Part shown: positions 1-7,242 of the stretch, piece after piece
Numbering within the stretch: the stretch's first letter is position 1
How the letters are laid out: every line of letters begins with the position of its first letter
DNA from: Kitasatospora aureofaciens
Lineage (GTDB): Bacteria > Actinomycetota > Actinomycetes > Streptomycetales > Streptomycetaceae
Direction of reading: 5' to 3'
NCBI RefSeq assembly: GCF_001188955.3
Contig: NZ_JPRF03000012.1
Location: 124,001-188,000 of the forward strand
DNA: 64,000 bases
Made by a program: the position numbers and the translations under genes
The notes under the pieces: model-generated
The model's database searches: none
What the model saw: the letters and a program-made list of their open reading frames with translations, nothing else
What the model was told of the DNA's origin: nothing

Positions 1-1245
1 TGGTGGCACGAGATCACCGCGCGCCAGTCCACCGAGCACACCCCCGAGGCGCACGAGGCCGAGCACCCGCTGTTCATCCTCTACACCTCGGGCACCACCG
101 GTAAGCCCAAGGGCATCCTGCACACCTCGGGCGGCTACCTCACCCAGACCAGCTACACCCACCACGCGGTCTTCGACCTCAAGCCGGAGACCGACGTCTA
201 CTGGTGCACCGCCGACATCGGCTGGGTCACCGGCCACTCGTACATCGTCTACGGCCCGCTCTCCAACGGCGCCACCCAGGTCATCTACGAGGGCACCCCG
301 GACACCCCGCACCAGGGCCGGTTCTGGGAGATCGTCCAGAAGTACGGAGTGACGATCCTCTACACCGCACCGACCGCGATCCGTACCTTCATGAAGTGGG
401 GTGACGACATCCCCGCGAAGTTCGACCTGTCCTCGCTGCGGGTGCTGGGCAGCGTCGGCGAGCCGATCAACCCCGAGGCGTGGATCTGGTACCGCGAGCA
501 CATCGGCGGCGGCAAGTGCCCGATCGTGGACACCTGGTGGCAGACCGAGACCGGCGCCGTCATGATCAGCCCGCTTCCGGGCGTCACCGAGACCAAGCCG
601 GGCTCGGCCCAGCGCGCCCTGCCGGGCATCGCGGCCACCGTGGTGGACGACGAGGCCAACGAGGTCCCCAACGGCTCCGGCGGCTACCTCGTGCTCACCG
701 AGCCGTGGCCGTCCATGCTCCGCACCATCTGGGGCGACGACCAGCGCTACATCGACACCTACTGGTCGCGCTTCCAGGGCCGTTACTTCGCCGGTGACGG
801 CGCCAAGAAGGACGAGGACGGCGACATCTGGCTGCTCGGCCGGGTGGACGACGTCATGCTGGTCTCGGGCCACAACATCTCCACCACCGAGGTCGAGTCG
901 GCCCTGGTCGGCCACCCGTCCGTGGCCGAGTCCGCCGTGGTCGGCGCCGCTGACGTCACCACCGGCCAGGCCATCGTCGCCTTCGTGATCCTGCGCGGCG
1001 GCGTCACCGAGAGCCCCGAGCTGGTCGAGGAGCTGCGGGCGCACGTCGGCCGCACGCTCGGCCCGATCGCCAAGCCGAAGCAGATCAAGGTGGTCGGCGA
1101 GCTGCCGAAGACCCGCTCCGGCAAGATCATGCGTCGCCTGCTGCGCGACATCGCCGAGGGCCGCGAGGTCGGTGACACCACCACCCTCGCCGACTCCTCC
1201 GTGATGAACCTCATCCAGCTGTCGAACACCGGCAGCCGGGACTGA
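1..1245 (+). CDS. acs: Acetyl-CoA synthetase (AMP-forming), 3' part
   Basis: The frame is open from base 1 to the TGA at 1243-1245, giving the last 414 residues of a protein usually about 650 aa long; the 5' end is outside the window. The enzyme activates acetate with ATP and loads it on CoA in the cytoplasm. The adenylate-forming signature [11 protein letters not shown] lies near residue 28, followed by [17 protein letters not shown], the WWQTETG motif, the hinge/A8 motif [16 protein letters not shown] and the C-terminal TRSGKIMRR. The lysine of SGK is the conserved catalytic residue that is lysine-acetylated in bacterial Acs enzymes. All core motifs are intact, so the enzyme should be active. 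A strong hairpin follows the stop. Confidence 0.97.
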   Translation, partial: WWHEITARQSTEHTPEAHEAEHPLFILYTSGTTGKPKGILHTSGGYLTQTSYTHHAVFDLKPETDVYWCTADIGWVTGHSYIVYGPLSNGATQVIYEGTPDTPHQGRFWEIVQKYGVTILYTAPTAIRTFMKWGDDIPAKFDLSSLRVLGSVGEPINPEAWIWYREHIGGGKCPIVDTWWQTETGAVMISPLPGVTETKPGSAQRALPGIAATVVDDEANEVPNGSGGYLVLTEPWPSMLRTIWGDDQRYIDTYWSRFQGRYFAGDGAKKDEDGDIWLLGRVDDVMLVSGHNISTTEVESALVGHPSVAESAVVGAADVTTGQAIVAFVILRGGVTESPELVEELRAHVGRTLGPIAKPKQIKVVGELPKTRSGKIMRRLLRDIAEGREVGDTTTLADSSVMNLIQLSNTGSRD

Positions 1246-1263
1246 CCGACCCCCGAACCGCGT

Positions 1264-1293
1264 CGGCCTCCTTCCACCCGAGGAAGGAGGCCG
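1264..1293 (+). terminator. Hairpin terminator after acs
   Basis: An 11-bp perfect stem (GGCCTCCTTCC with GGAAGGAGGCC), extended by one C-G pair, encloses a six-base loop. It starts 18 bases after the acs stop. There is no clear U-tract, as is usual in Streptomyces. It lies between two convergent transcription units and may serve both. Confidence 0.8.
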
Positions 1294-1479
1294 GCGCGTT
1301 CTCCTGTCCGGAGCGGCTCAGACAGGATGTCGACTTGCGGGGCGGCGGAGTCTTTCGCCGCCGTATCAGCAGTTATCCATGCTCCTACGGCAATCCACCC
1401 CATGAGGGCGGGTCGGAAGACATCGACGGTCCCCCGCCGCACGATGCGGTGGGGGACCGTTGAGGGTTGCGGCCCGCCC

Positions 1480-2553
1480 TCATGGGCCGGCCCAGGGGCT
1501 GCTGCCGACGCGCAGTTCCCAGGGCGTGGCGGTGGTGGCGGAGCTGCGTTCGCGCTGCCAGTACCAGAGTTCGGACTCGTCGGCGCCGCCGATCACGGCG
1601 ACCCGACGCAGGTCGAGTGCGTCCTGACCCTGCCGGCCGTCCGTGCCGGACCTGCTCAGGACATCGCGCAGCGCATCGGGGCCGGCGTGCAGCACGCTCA
1701 CCCCACGGTCGTGGACGGTCTCCCACAGCCGCCCGGTCCGCGCCCACCAGTCGCCGTCCTCGCACAGCACCTGGGCGGCACCGACCGCCAACGGCCCGGA
1801 CACCGCCGTCGGGTGGCGCACCAGCCATTCGAGGCTGGCGGCGCACCAGTACACGTCGGTGCTGTGCAGGCCGAGCCGGAGGCCGGCGGCCAGTTCACCG
1901 CCGGTTGGTCCGGTCAGGTCGGTGCCGATCGCCGCCCCCGCCAGTGCCCGGTGCCACCAGCGGTGATGGTCCGCCCGCCGCTGTGTCGGTCGGCTGCCGT
2001 ACTGCACCACCAGGATCGGCGGAGCCGTCGGTGTGGCCGCTCCTGCCCGGTCGAAGGCCTGGTCGACGGTCGCCAGCCAGTCCTGCGGTGCGCCCTGGTG
2101 GCAGCCGCCGTCAGCTGTCACCACCAGGCGGACGTGTCGGCGGCGGCGCCGTGCGAGTTCGTCGCCCGGGTGCGGGTGCGGGTGCGGGTGCGGGTGCGGG
2201 TGCGGGTGCGGGTGCGGGTGCGGGCGCGGCGTCGGCCATGTGTCGAGGGTCGTGGGAACGGCGCCGATCCGGGTGCACGCCAGCAGGGCAACCGCCGCCT
2301 CCGGGATCACCGGCAGGTGCAAAGCGACCTGGTCGCCCGCCTGCACACCGAGCCTGCGCATCACCGCGGCGGCCCGGTCCACCTGCTCGGCCAGCTGATG
2401 GCGGGTGACGGTCCGTGCGGCGCCCGCGCTGTCGACGGCGTAGAGCGCCACCTGGTCGTCCGGGACGGTGGGCGTCGGGCAGGTGGCAAGTGTGGTCCGT
2501 AGCACGGCGTCTCCGCTCGGTCGGGTTCGGAACCGGTCGGGCCGGTCAGTCAT
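1480..2553 (-). CDS. Degenerate acetyl-CoA synthetase-like protein (probable pseudoenzyme)
   Basis: 357 aa. Residues about 50-105 match the N-terminal AMP-binding region of Acs (RLGVQAGDQVALHLPVIPEA, LLACTRIGAVP). A later stretch (STDVYWCAASLEWL, then GPLAVGAAQVLCE) parallels [25 protein letters not shown] of the neighbouring acs. The P-loop-like SGTTGKPKG motif is missing; its place holds QYGSRPTQRRADHH. The protein stops before the A8 hinge and the C-terminal lid with the catalytic lysine, so acyl-adenylate chemistry is not expected. A His-Pro dipeptide repeat lies near residues 110-128. The ATG overlaps the end of the lipoprotein gene by 8 bases, so this is the last gene of a three-gene operon, convergent with acs. 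The role is unknown; a regulatory or binding role connected with Acs is only an inference. Confidence 0.75.
   Translation of the reverse strand: MTDRPDRFRTRPSGDAVLRTTLATCPTPTVPDDQVALYAVDSAGAARTVTRHQLAEQVDRAAAVMRRLGVQAGDQVALHLPVIPEAAVALLACTRIGAVPTTLDTWPTPRPHPHPHPHPHPHPHPHPHPGDELARRRRRHVRLVVTADGGCHQGAPQDWLATVDQAFDRAGAATPTAPPILVVQYGSRPTQRRADHHRWWHRALAGAAIGTDLTGPTGGELAAGLRLGLHSTDVYWCAASLEWLVRHPTAVSGPLAVGAAQVLCEDGDWWARTGRLWETVHDRGVSVLHAGPDALRDVLSRSGTDGRQGQDALDLRRVAVIGGADESELWYWQRERSSATTATPWELRVGSSPWAGP
2168..2227 (+). repeat. GGGTGC hexanucleotide tandem repeat (in coding sequence)
   Basis: Nine perfect GGGTGC copies run from 2168 to 2221, followed by a degenerate GGGCGC. On the minus strand they encode a His-Pro run inside the Acs-like protein. 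The unit is a multiple of three, so copy-number change alters protein length and not frame. Confidence 0.95.
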
Positions 2554-3331
2554 CGGTGTGACCGCTCAGCCCCTGGGCGCCCCACCAGGCGGCGCGCGAC
2601 GAGCAGTCGCCGACCACCAGGGGCACATCGGAGCCGTTGTCGAGCAGACAGCCGCCGCCGTCCTGGGTCCTGATCCGCAGACAACCGTCCGTGGTGGAGT
2701 CGGTCGCGGCGGACCCCGGAAACGGCCGGCGGTCGGTGAGCTGCCAGCGCTGCGCGGAGACGTCGACGGTGCCCGCCGTGACGTCGTCGCCCGCGGTGAC
2801 GTCAGCCCTCAGGTACACAGCGCCGGCCCGGTCCGCGGTGATCAGCTGCGGCACGGGCGCGCCGCTGGAGAGCAGGGCCTGCAGCGCCAGGCCGCCGTCG
2901 GGCTCGGCCCAGACGAGCCACTCCTCGCTGTTGGCGCCGGTGGCGGCCGTCGCACCGACCCGGGTGCCGTCCGGCACGTCGGAGAGCGGAGCGTTCAGAG
3001 CGGCGATGCGCCGCCCCGAGGCGCAGGAGGACAGCGTCCCCAGCCCCGAGTACGAGGCGGTGCGCGGCCCGGTCGTGCCGAACACCGGTGGATCGCTCGG
3101 CGCGTCGGCCGGGTCGCCGAGGCTGCCCGGAGGCACGCGGCCGTCGGCCGGCTTCGAGGCGCCGGGCGGGGAACTCGGCACCCGGGCGGCGGTGAGGGTG
3201 CTCGACGGGTCCGGGACCGCCGAAATCCCGTGGTCGACGGTGCACCCGGTGACCAGCAAGGCGCCCGGTAGCAGGCTGAGAACGGCTGCGATGCCCGCTG
3301 CGCGCGGCAGCGGGCGGTGGGTGGCGGTCAC
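2546..3331 (-). CDS. Putative secreted lipoprotein
   Basis: 261 aa from a GTG whose last three bases overlap the stop of the upstream gene (GTGA at 3328-3331). This coupling is why I prefer this start to the longer frame reaching 3388. The N terminus has basic residues, a hydrophobic stretch and the lipobox LVTGC near residue 30, so export and lipidation of the cysteine are expected. A Pro/Ser/Ala-rich linker follows. The C-terminal half, about 180 residues, has scattered cysteines (for example CASGRR, DGCLRIRTQDGGGCLLDNGS, VVGDCSSRAAWWG) and its tail resembles ricin-B/QxW-type lectin repeats (CLRI, CLLDNG, DCSS). The lectin-like assignment is tentative. Middle gene of the operon 3735-1480. 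Confidence 0.75.
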   Translation of the reverse strand: MTATHRPLPRAAGIAAVLSLLPGALLVTGCTVDHGISAVPDPSSTLTAARVPSSPPGASKPADGRVPPGSLGDPADAPSDPPVFGTTGPRTASYSGLGTLSSCASGRRIAALNAPLSDVPDGTRVGATAATGANSEEWLVWAEPDGGLALQALLSSGAPVPQLITADRAGAVYLRADVTAGDDVTAGTVDVSAQRWQLTDRRPFPGSAATDSTTDGCLRIRTQDGGGCLLDNGSDVPLVVGDCSSRAAWWGAQGLSGHTDD

Positions 3332-3735
3332 CGCGGACCGGCCTGAGCGCCCAACGCGGCCGTGAAGGCGTCGAATCCGTGCCGCCACTGGTGCCGGACG
3401 CTCATCCGGGTCGGCTTGCCACGGCCCGGCTCCAGGAACCAGAAGACGCTCATCCGCGTGTCATGCTTCACCCTGACCAACCGCTGCGCCGCCTCCTTCC
3501 GGGGTATCGCGTAGACCTGCCGTCCGGGATCGCCGAACACCGGGGTCAGCTCGTGAACGCGCAGCACGTGTTCGGTCAGGGTCATCTCATACTCGTCGAC
3601 GGTGCCGAAGACGTCGATGACCAGCCGGCTGAGCCATGGGTTCCAGCCCGGCGCCACCCGTAGGGTGGCGAGCGTGCGGCCGCCCGGATCGCCGGGTTCC
3701 GTCACCCGATCGGTCTGGTTCGTGCGCGGCACCAT
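3328..3735 (-). CDS. Conserved hypothetical protein (135 aa)
   Basis: The ATG follows an AAGGAG ribosome binding site by 9 bases. The product is small and soluble, with no signal peptide or membrane segment. It has a central stretch WNPWLSRLVIDVFGTVDEYE and a Trp-Phe-rich segment (MSVFWFLEPGRGKPTRMS) near residues 95-112. I do not recognise a family. It is the first gene of a minus-strand operon followed by the lipoprotein (GTGA overlap) and the Acs-like protein (8-base overlap). The coupling suggests the three products are made in step, but nothing in this one points to a function. Confidence 0.6.
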   Translation of the reverse strand: MVPRTNQTDRVTEPGDPGGRTLATLRVAPGWNPWLSRLVIDVFGTVDEYEMTLTEHVLRVHELTPVFGDPGRQVYAIPRKEAAQRLVRVKHDTRMSVFWFLEPGRGKPTRMSVRHQWRHGFDAFTAALGAQAGPR

Positions 3736-4254
3736 CTGTCGTAGCTCCTTGCCGTGCCGCCCCCGGTGGGGCGGCTGTGTCTTCGGCCCGGGCAGTGGCC
3801 GCCCGGCGGGACCGCAGGTATCGGTCCCGGCCCTTCGTCACCGTAGGCGGCGGCGGTGGCCTCGGGGATGCCGGTCGGAACCGAAGGATTTGCCGGGTTG
3901 ACGGTGTTTCGGCCCGTCGTTCAGCCGGTGCCGTTCGGTGGAGCGGGCACGGGCACGGGTACGCCCCGGGATGCGGGCCCGCGCGCAGGCGCGGTGGAAC
4001 CGCCTCACCAGCGGCTCGCCGGCAGCACGCCAGGCGACACCTCGGGCCGCCCGCTCCTCCATGGCCTGCCCGAGGTGGCGTCGCTGGTCGTCCGGCTGCC
4101 CGTAGGCGGCTCACGGGGAAACTTAGCGGACGGTTACACGCGGTCGGCAGGATCGGGTCCGGCCGGATCGGGTGGTCGCTGACCAGCCCGGGTACCCGGC
4201 TCGCCAGCCGGCCCCGGTTCGGGCCGGATCACCGACCAGCACCCTTGAGCACCG
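3736..4254. other. 519-bp intergenic region between divergent units
   Basis: This gap separates the minus-strand operon starting at 3735 from the LAL regulator at 4255 and must hold both promoters. I saw no convincing gene. Short frames here have the GC pattern of noncoding shadow. No clear -35/-10 pair or operator stands out. Confidence 0.6.
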
Positions 4255-7242
4255 ATGTCTGATCTCTCTGCCCTGAAGTCCACTCCGCGCACGCGCCGAG
4301 CCGGCGGCCCCGGTTCCGTCCACCGCCGCCGGTCCGACGACCCCATGCTGATCGGACGGGATCGCGAACTCGACGCGCTGGCCGAGCTGTTGCGGCAGGA
4401 CGCTGCGCAGGGGGCCTTCGTCCTGATCCAAGGCGAGTTCCGCACCGGCAAGACCGCGCTCCTCCGGGAAGTGCTCGGGTGGGCCCGGCAGAACGGGGAC
4501 ACCGTCGTGTCCGCCTGGGCGGACCCGTCGGAGACCGGCGCGGAGTTCGGCGTCGTGTGCCAGCTCTTCCAGCCGTTGGTCCTCGGTGCCACGGACGGAG
4601 CCGAATCCCTGCTGGCCGGGCCCGCGGCGCGAGCCACGGAGGTGTTGTGCTCCGACGCGTCCGTGTCCGCGTCGCTGTCCGAGTCCGCCGAGGGCCCCAC
4701 CACCGCGACGCTGACCGGGCTGTACTGGCTGGCAGCCCAACTCGCCGCCCGCAGGCGCCTCGTCATCGGCATCGACGACCTGCAGTGGGCCGACCGGGCC
4801 TCTCTGCTCTGGCTCCGGTGCCTCCTGCGCCGGGCCGGAGACCTGCCGGTGACCGTCGTCGCCACCGTCGGTCCCGCACAGGCCCCGGCTGACCGGGACG
4901 TCCTGGGTCAGCTGGCGCCGCTGTTCCGGCACCGGATCGCCCTGACCGCCCTCGACGGCGCGGCCGTCACCGCAGTCACCGAGGAGGTCCTCGGCGCGCC
5001 CGGGGACGTGCACTTCCGCGACGCCGTCCACACCGCGACAGGCGGCAACCCGTTCCTCCTGCACGCTCTCCTTCGTACGATCAAGGCGTCCGGGAACGGG
5101 CCCGACACCGAGGCCGCCGCGCGGATCACCCGGTTCGTGCCGGCCGACGTGGGTCGGGCCCTCCACCTGCACGTCCAGGCCGCCGGTCCGCACGCGCAGT
5201 CCGTGGCCCAGGCGGTCGCCGTCCTCGGCGGCACACCGGCCCTCGACCTGGTCGCCGGCGCGACCGGCCTGCCGGAGCCGGCCGTCCAGGACGCGGTGCA
5301 CGCGCTGGAGCGAGCCGGGCTGATGCGCCGGACCGGGCACACTGCGGCCTTCGTCTGTCCGGTGATCAGGGTCGCGCTCGCCAACGACGTCCTGCCCAGC
5401 GTGCGGCAGGAGGTGCACGTCCGTGCGGCAGAGCTGATGCTCGGCCACGGCATGCCCGCGGAACAGGTGGCGGTGCACGCCCTCCATGCGCCGCTGGGCC
5501 TCGTGTGGGTGCCCGACGTGCTGCGCCGGGCCGCCGCAGAGACGGTGCGCAAGGGCGCCGCCGACCGCGCGGTCGTGCTGCTGCGCCGCGCGCTACGCGA
5601 ACCGCTCGCGGACGATGTCCGCGCCACCCTGCTGATCGGACTGGGCGAGGCCGGCCTCGCCACCAGCGTGGCGGAGGCTGCCCTCGACCTGCGGCGGGGA
5701 CTCGACCTGTCCCGCGAGCCGGGGGAGCGGGCCTGCGCGGCGCGCCGCCTGGCCGGTGCGCTGTTCGCCCTCGACCGCTACCCGGAGGGGCTGGACGTGC
5801 TCGAGCGCACCGCCGACTCCCTGCGCGAGAGCGACGCCGCCCTCGCGCTGCGCTTGGAGATCGACCTGGTCTACGCCGGTCTGCACGACGCGGCGTCGGC
5901 ACCCGGCGTGTTGCCCCGCCTGATGGACCTGCGGATCTCCGACGCCGTCGGCACCCCGGCCGAACGCCCGCTGGCGGCCCTGCTCGCCCTGCGCGCGATC
6001 GTGCTCGGCGAGTCGCCGGCCGCGGCCGTGGCCCTCGCGCGGCAGGCCCTCACCCACGGGATGAATCCGGCGGACGACGAGTCCTTCGTCTACTCGGGCA
6101 CCGTGCTCTTCCTCGGTACCGCAGGCGAGACCGACCAGGCACTCGGCTACGCTGACGCGGCGGTCGAAGAGGCCCGAACCCGTGGCTCCGCCTTCACTCT
6201 TGCGCACAGCCGGATCATCCGAGCCCACGTGTACGGCCAGCTTGGCCGGGTGCTGGACTGCCAGGCGGACGCGGAGGCCGCCCTGGTGAAGCTCGGGGAG
6301 ATCGGTGTCGACCCGCACCACAGCCACAGCGTCCTGGCAACGGCCGCGCTGACGGACGCGCTCGTCAAGCAGGGTCGACTCGACGAGGCGCAGTCGCTCC
6401 TGGAACGCGTCGCCCTGACCGCCGACCTGGACGGACACTGGGTCAACGACTACGTCCATCTGGTCCGAGGTCAGCTGCGGGCGGCACAGGGACGGCTGGC
6501 GGAGGCACTCACGGACTTCCAGGAGTGTGGCCGGCGCACCGAGGCCCGTGGCATGCGCTGCCCGTGGATCTACCCCTGGCGCTCCGAGGCCGCCCTCGCC
6601 CGGGCGGCGCTCGGCGAGCACGGGGAGGCCCGGGTGCTGGCGGCGGAGGAGCTGGCGCTCGCCCGGCGCTGGGGCGTCCCCGAGGCCGTCGGCGCGGCCC
6701 TGCGCGCGCTGGCCCTCGCCACCGGCGGCTCGCAGGGGCTCGACCTGCTGCGCGAGGCCGCCCGGACGCTGGCGGGCACGCCCGCCCGGTTCCGGCATGC
6801 GCAGGCCCTGGGCGACCTGGGCGCCCAGCTGCGCCGGGCCGGCCGGACGGCGGAGGCCCGCGAGTGCCTGAAGGAGGCGGTCACCGCGGCCCACCCGCAC
6901 GGCGCCGCACTGGTGGCCGATCGCGCCCTGGATGAACTCCGGGCCGCCGGAGACCGCCCCCGTACGCGCACGTTCCAGGGGGTGGGCGCCCTCACTCCTA
7001 CCGAGCACCGGGTGGCGGGCCTGGCCGCGAAGGGGATGACCAACCGGGAGATCGCCCAGCACCTGTTCGTCGGCCTGCGCACCGTCGAGGTGCACCTGAC
7101 GAACGCCTACGGCAAGCTCGGCATCGACGGGCGCCGGGGCCTGGCCGAGGCGCTGTCGGCAACCGGGATTCAGTCCCCGTTCAGTGCGGCGCGGCTGCGG
7201 GCGAGGGTGCCGAGAGCGACGGGCTCCGCGCCCGGGTCGTGA
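4255..7242 (+). CDS. LAL-type LuxR family transcriptional regulator
   Basis: 995 aa, typical of the large ATP-binding regulators of the LuxR family. The N-terminal ATPase starts at the MLIGRDRELDAL segment (residue 31), with Walker A GEFRTGKTALL near residue 61 and Walker B LVIGIDDLQWAD near residue 170. A long alpha-helical TPR-like middle follows. The C-terminal LuxR helix-turn-helix spans about residues 925-980 (LTPTEHRVAGLAAKGMTNREIAQ, then VGLRTVEVHLTNAYGKLGI). These proteins usually activate secondary-metabolite or sugar genes and bind ATP plus an unknown ligand. No strong ribosome binding site precedes the ATG; an internal ATG at 4345 is an alternative. The 3' end overlaps the convergent SARP gene by 73 bases. 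Confidence 0.9.
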   Translation: MSDLSALKSTPRTRRAGGPGSVHRRRSDDPMLIGRDRELDALAELLRQDAAQGAFVLIQGEFRTGKTALLREVLGWARQNGDTVVSAWADPSETGAEFGVVCQLFQPLVLGATDGAESLLAGPAARATEVLCSDASVSASLSESAEGPTTATLTGLYWLAAQLAARRRLVIGIDDLQWADRASLLWLRCLLRRAGDLPVTVVATVGPAQAPADRDVLGQLAPLFRHRIALTALDGAAVTAVTEEVLGAPGDVHFRDAVHTATGGNPFLLHALLRTIKASGNGPDTEAAARITRFVPADVGRALHLHVQAAGPHAQSVAQAVAVLGGTPALDLVAGATGLPEPAVQDAVHALERAGLMRRTGHTAAFVCPVIRVALANDVLPSVRQEVHVRAAELMLGHGMPAEQVAVHALHAPLGLVWVPDVLRRAAAETVRKGAADRAVVLLRRALREPLADDVRATLLIGLGEAGLATSVAEAALDLRRGLDLSREPGERACAARRLAGALFALDRYPEGLDVLERTADSLRESDAALALRLEIDLVYAGLHDAASAPGVLPRLMDLRISDAVGTPAERPLAALLALRAIVLGESPAAAVALARQALTHGMNPADDESFVYSGTVLFLGTAGETDQALGYADAAVEEARTRGSAFTLAHSRIIRAHVYGQLGRVLDCQADAEAALVKLGEIGVDPHHSHSVLATAALTDALVKQGRLDEAQSLLERVALTADLDGHWVNDYVHLVRGQLRAAQGRLAEALTDFQECGRRTEARGMRCPWIYPWRSEAALARAALGEHGEARVLAAEELALARRWGVPEAVGAALRALALATGGSQGLDLLREAARTLAGTPARFRHAQALGDLGAQLRRAGRTAEARECLKEAVTAAHPHGAALVADRALDELRAAGDRPRTRTFQGVGALTPTEHRVAGLAAKGMTNREIAQHLFVGLRTVEVHLTNAYGKLGIDGRRGLAEALSATGIQSPFSAARLRARVPRATGSAPGS

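Noticed and set aside
2160-2230. The GGGTGC array as a CRISPR or regulatory iteron array
   Set aside because: The unit is only six bases, without spacers, and lies in frame within a gene.
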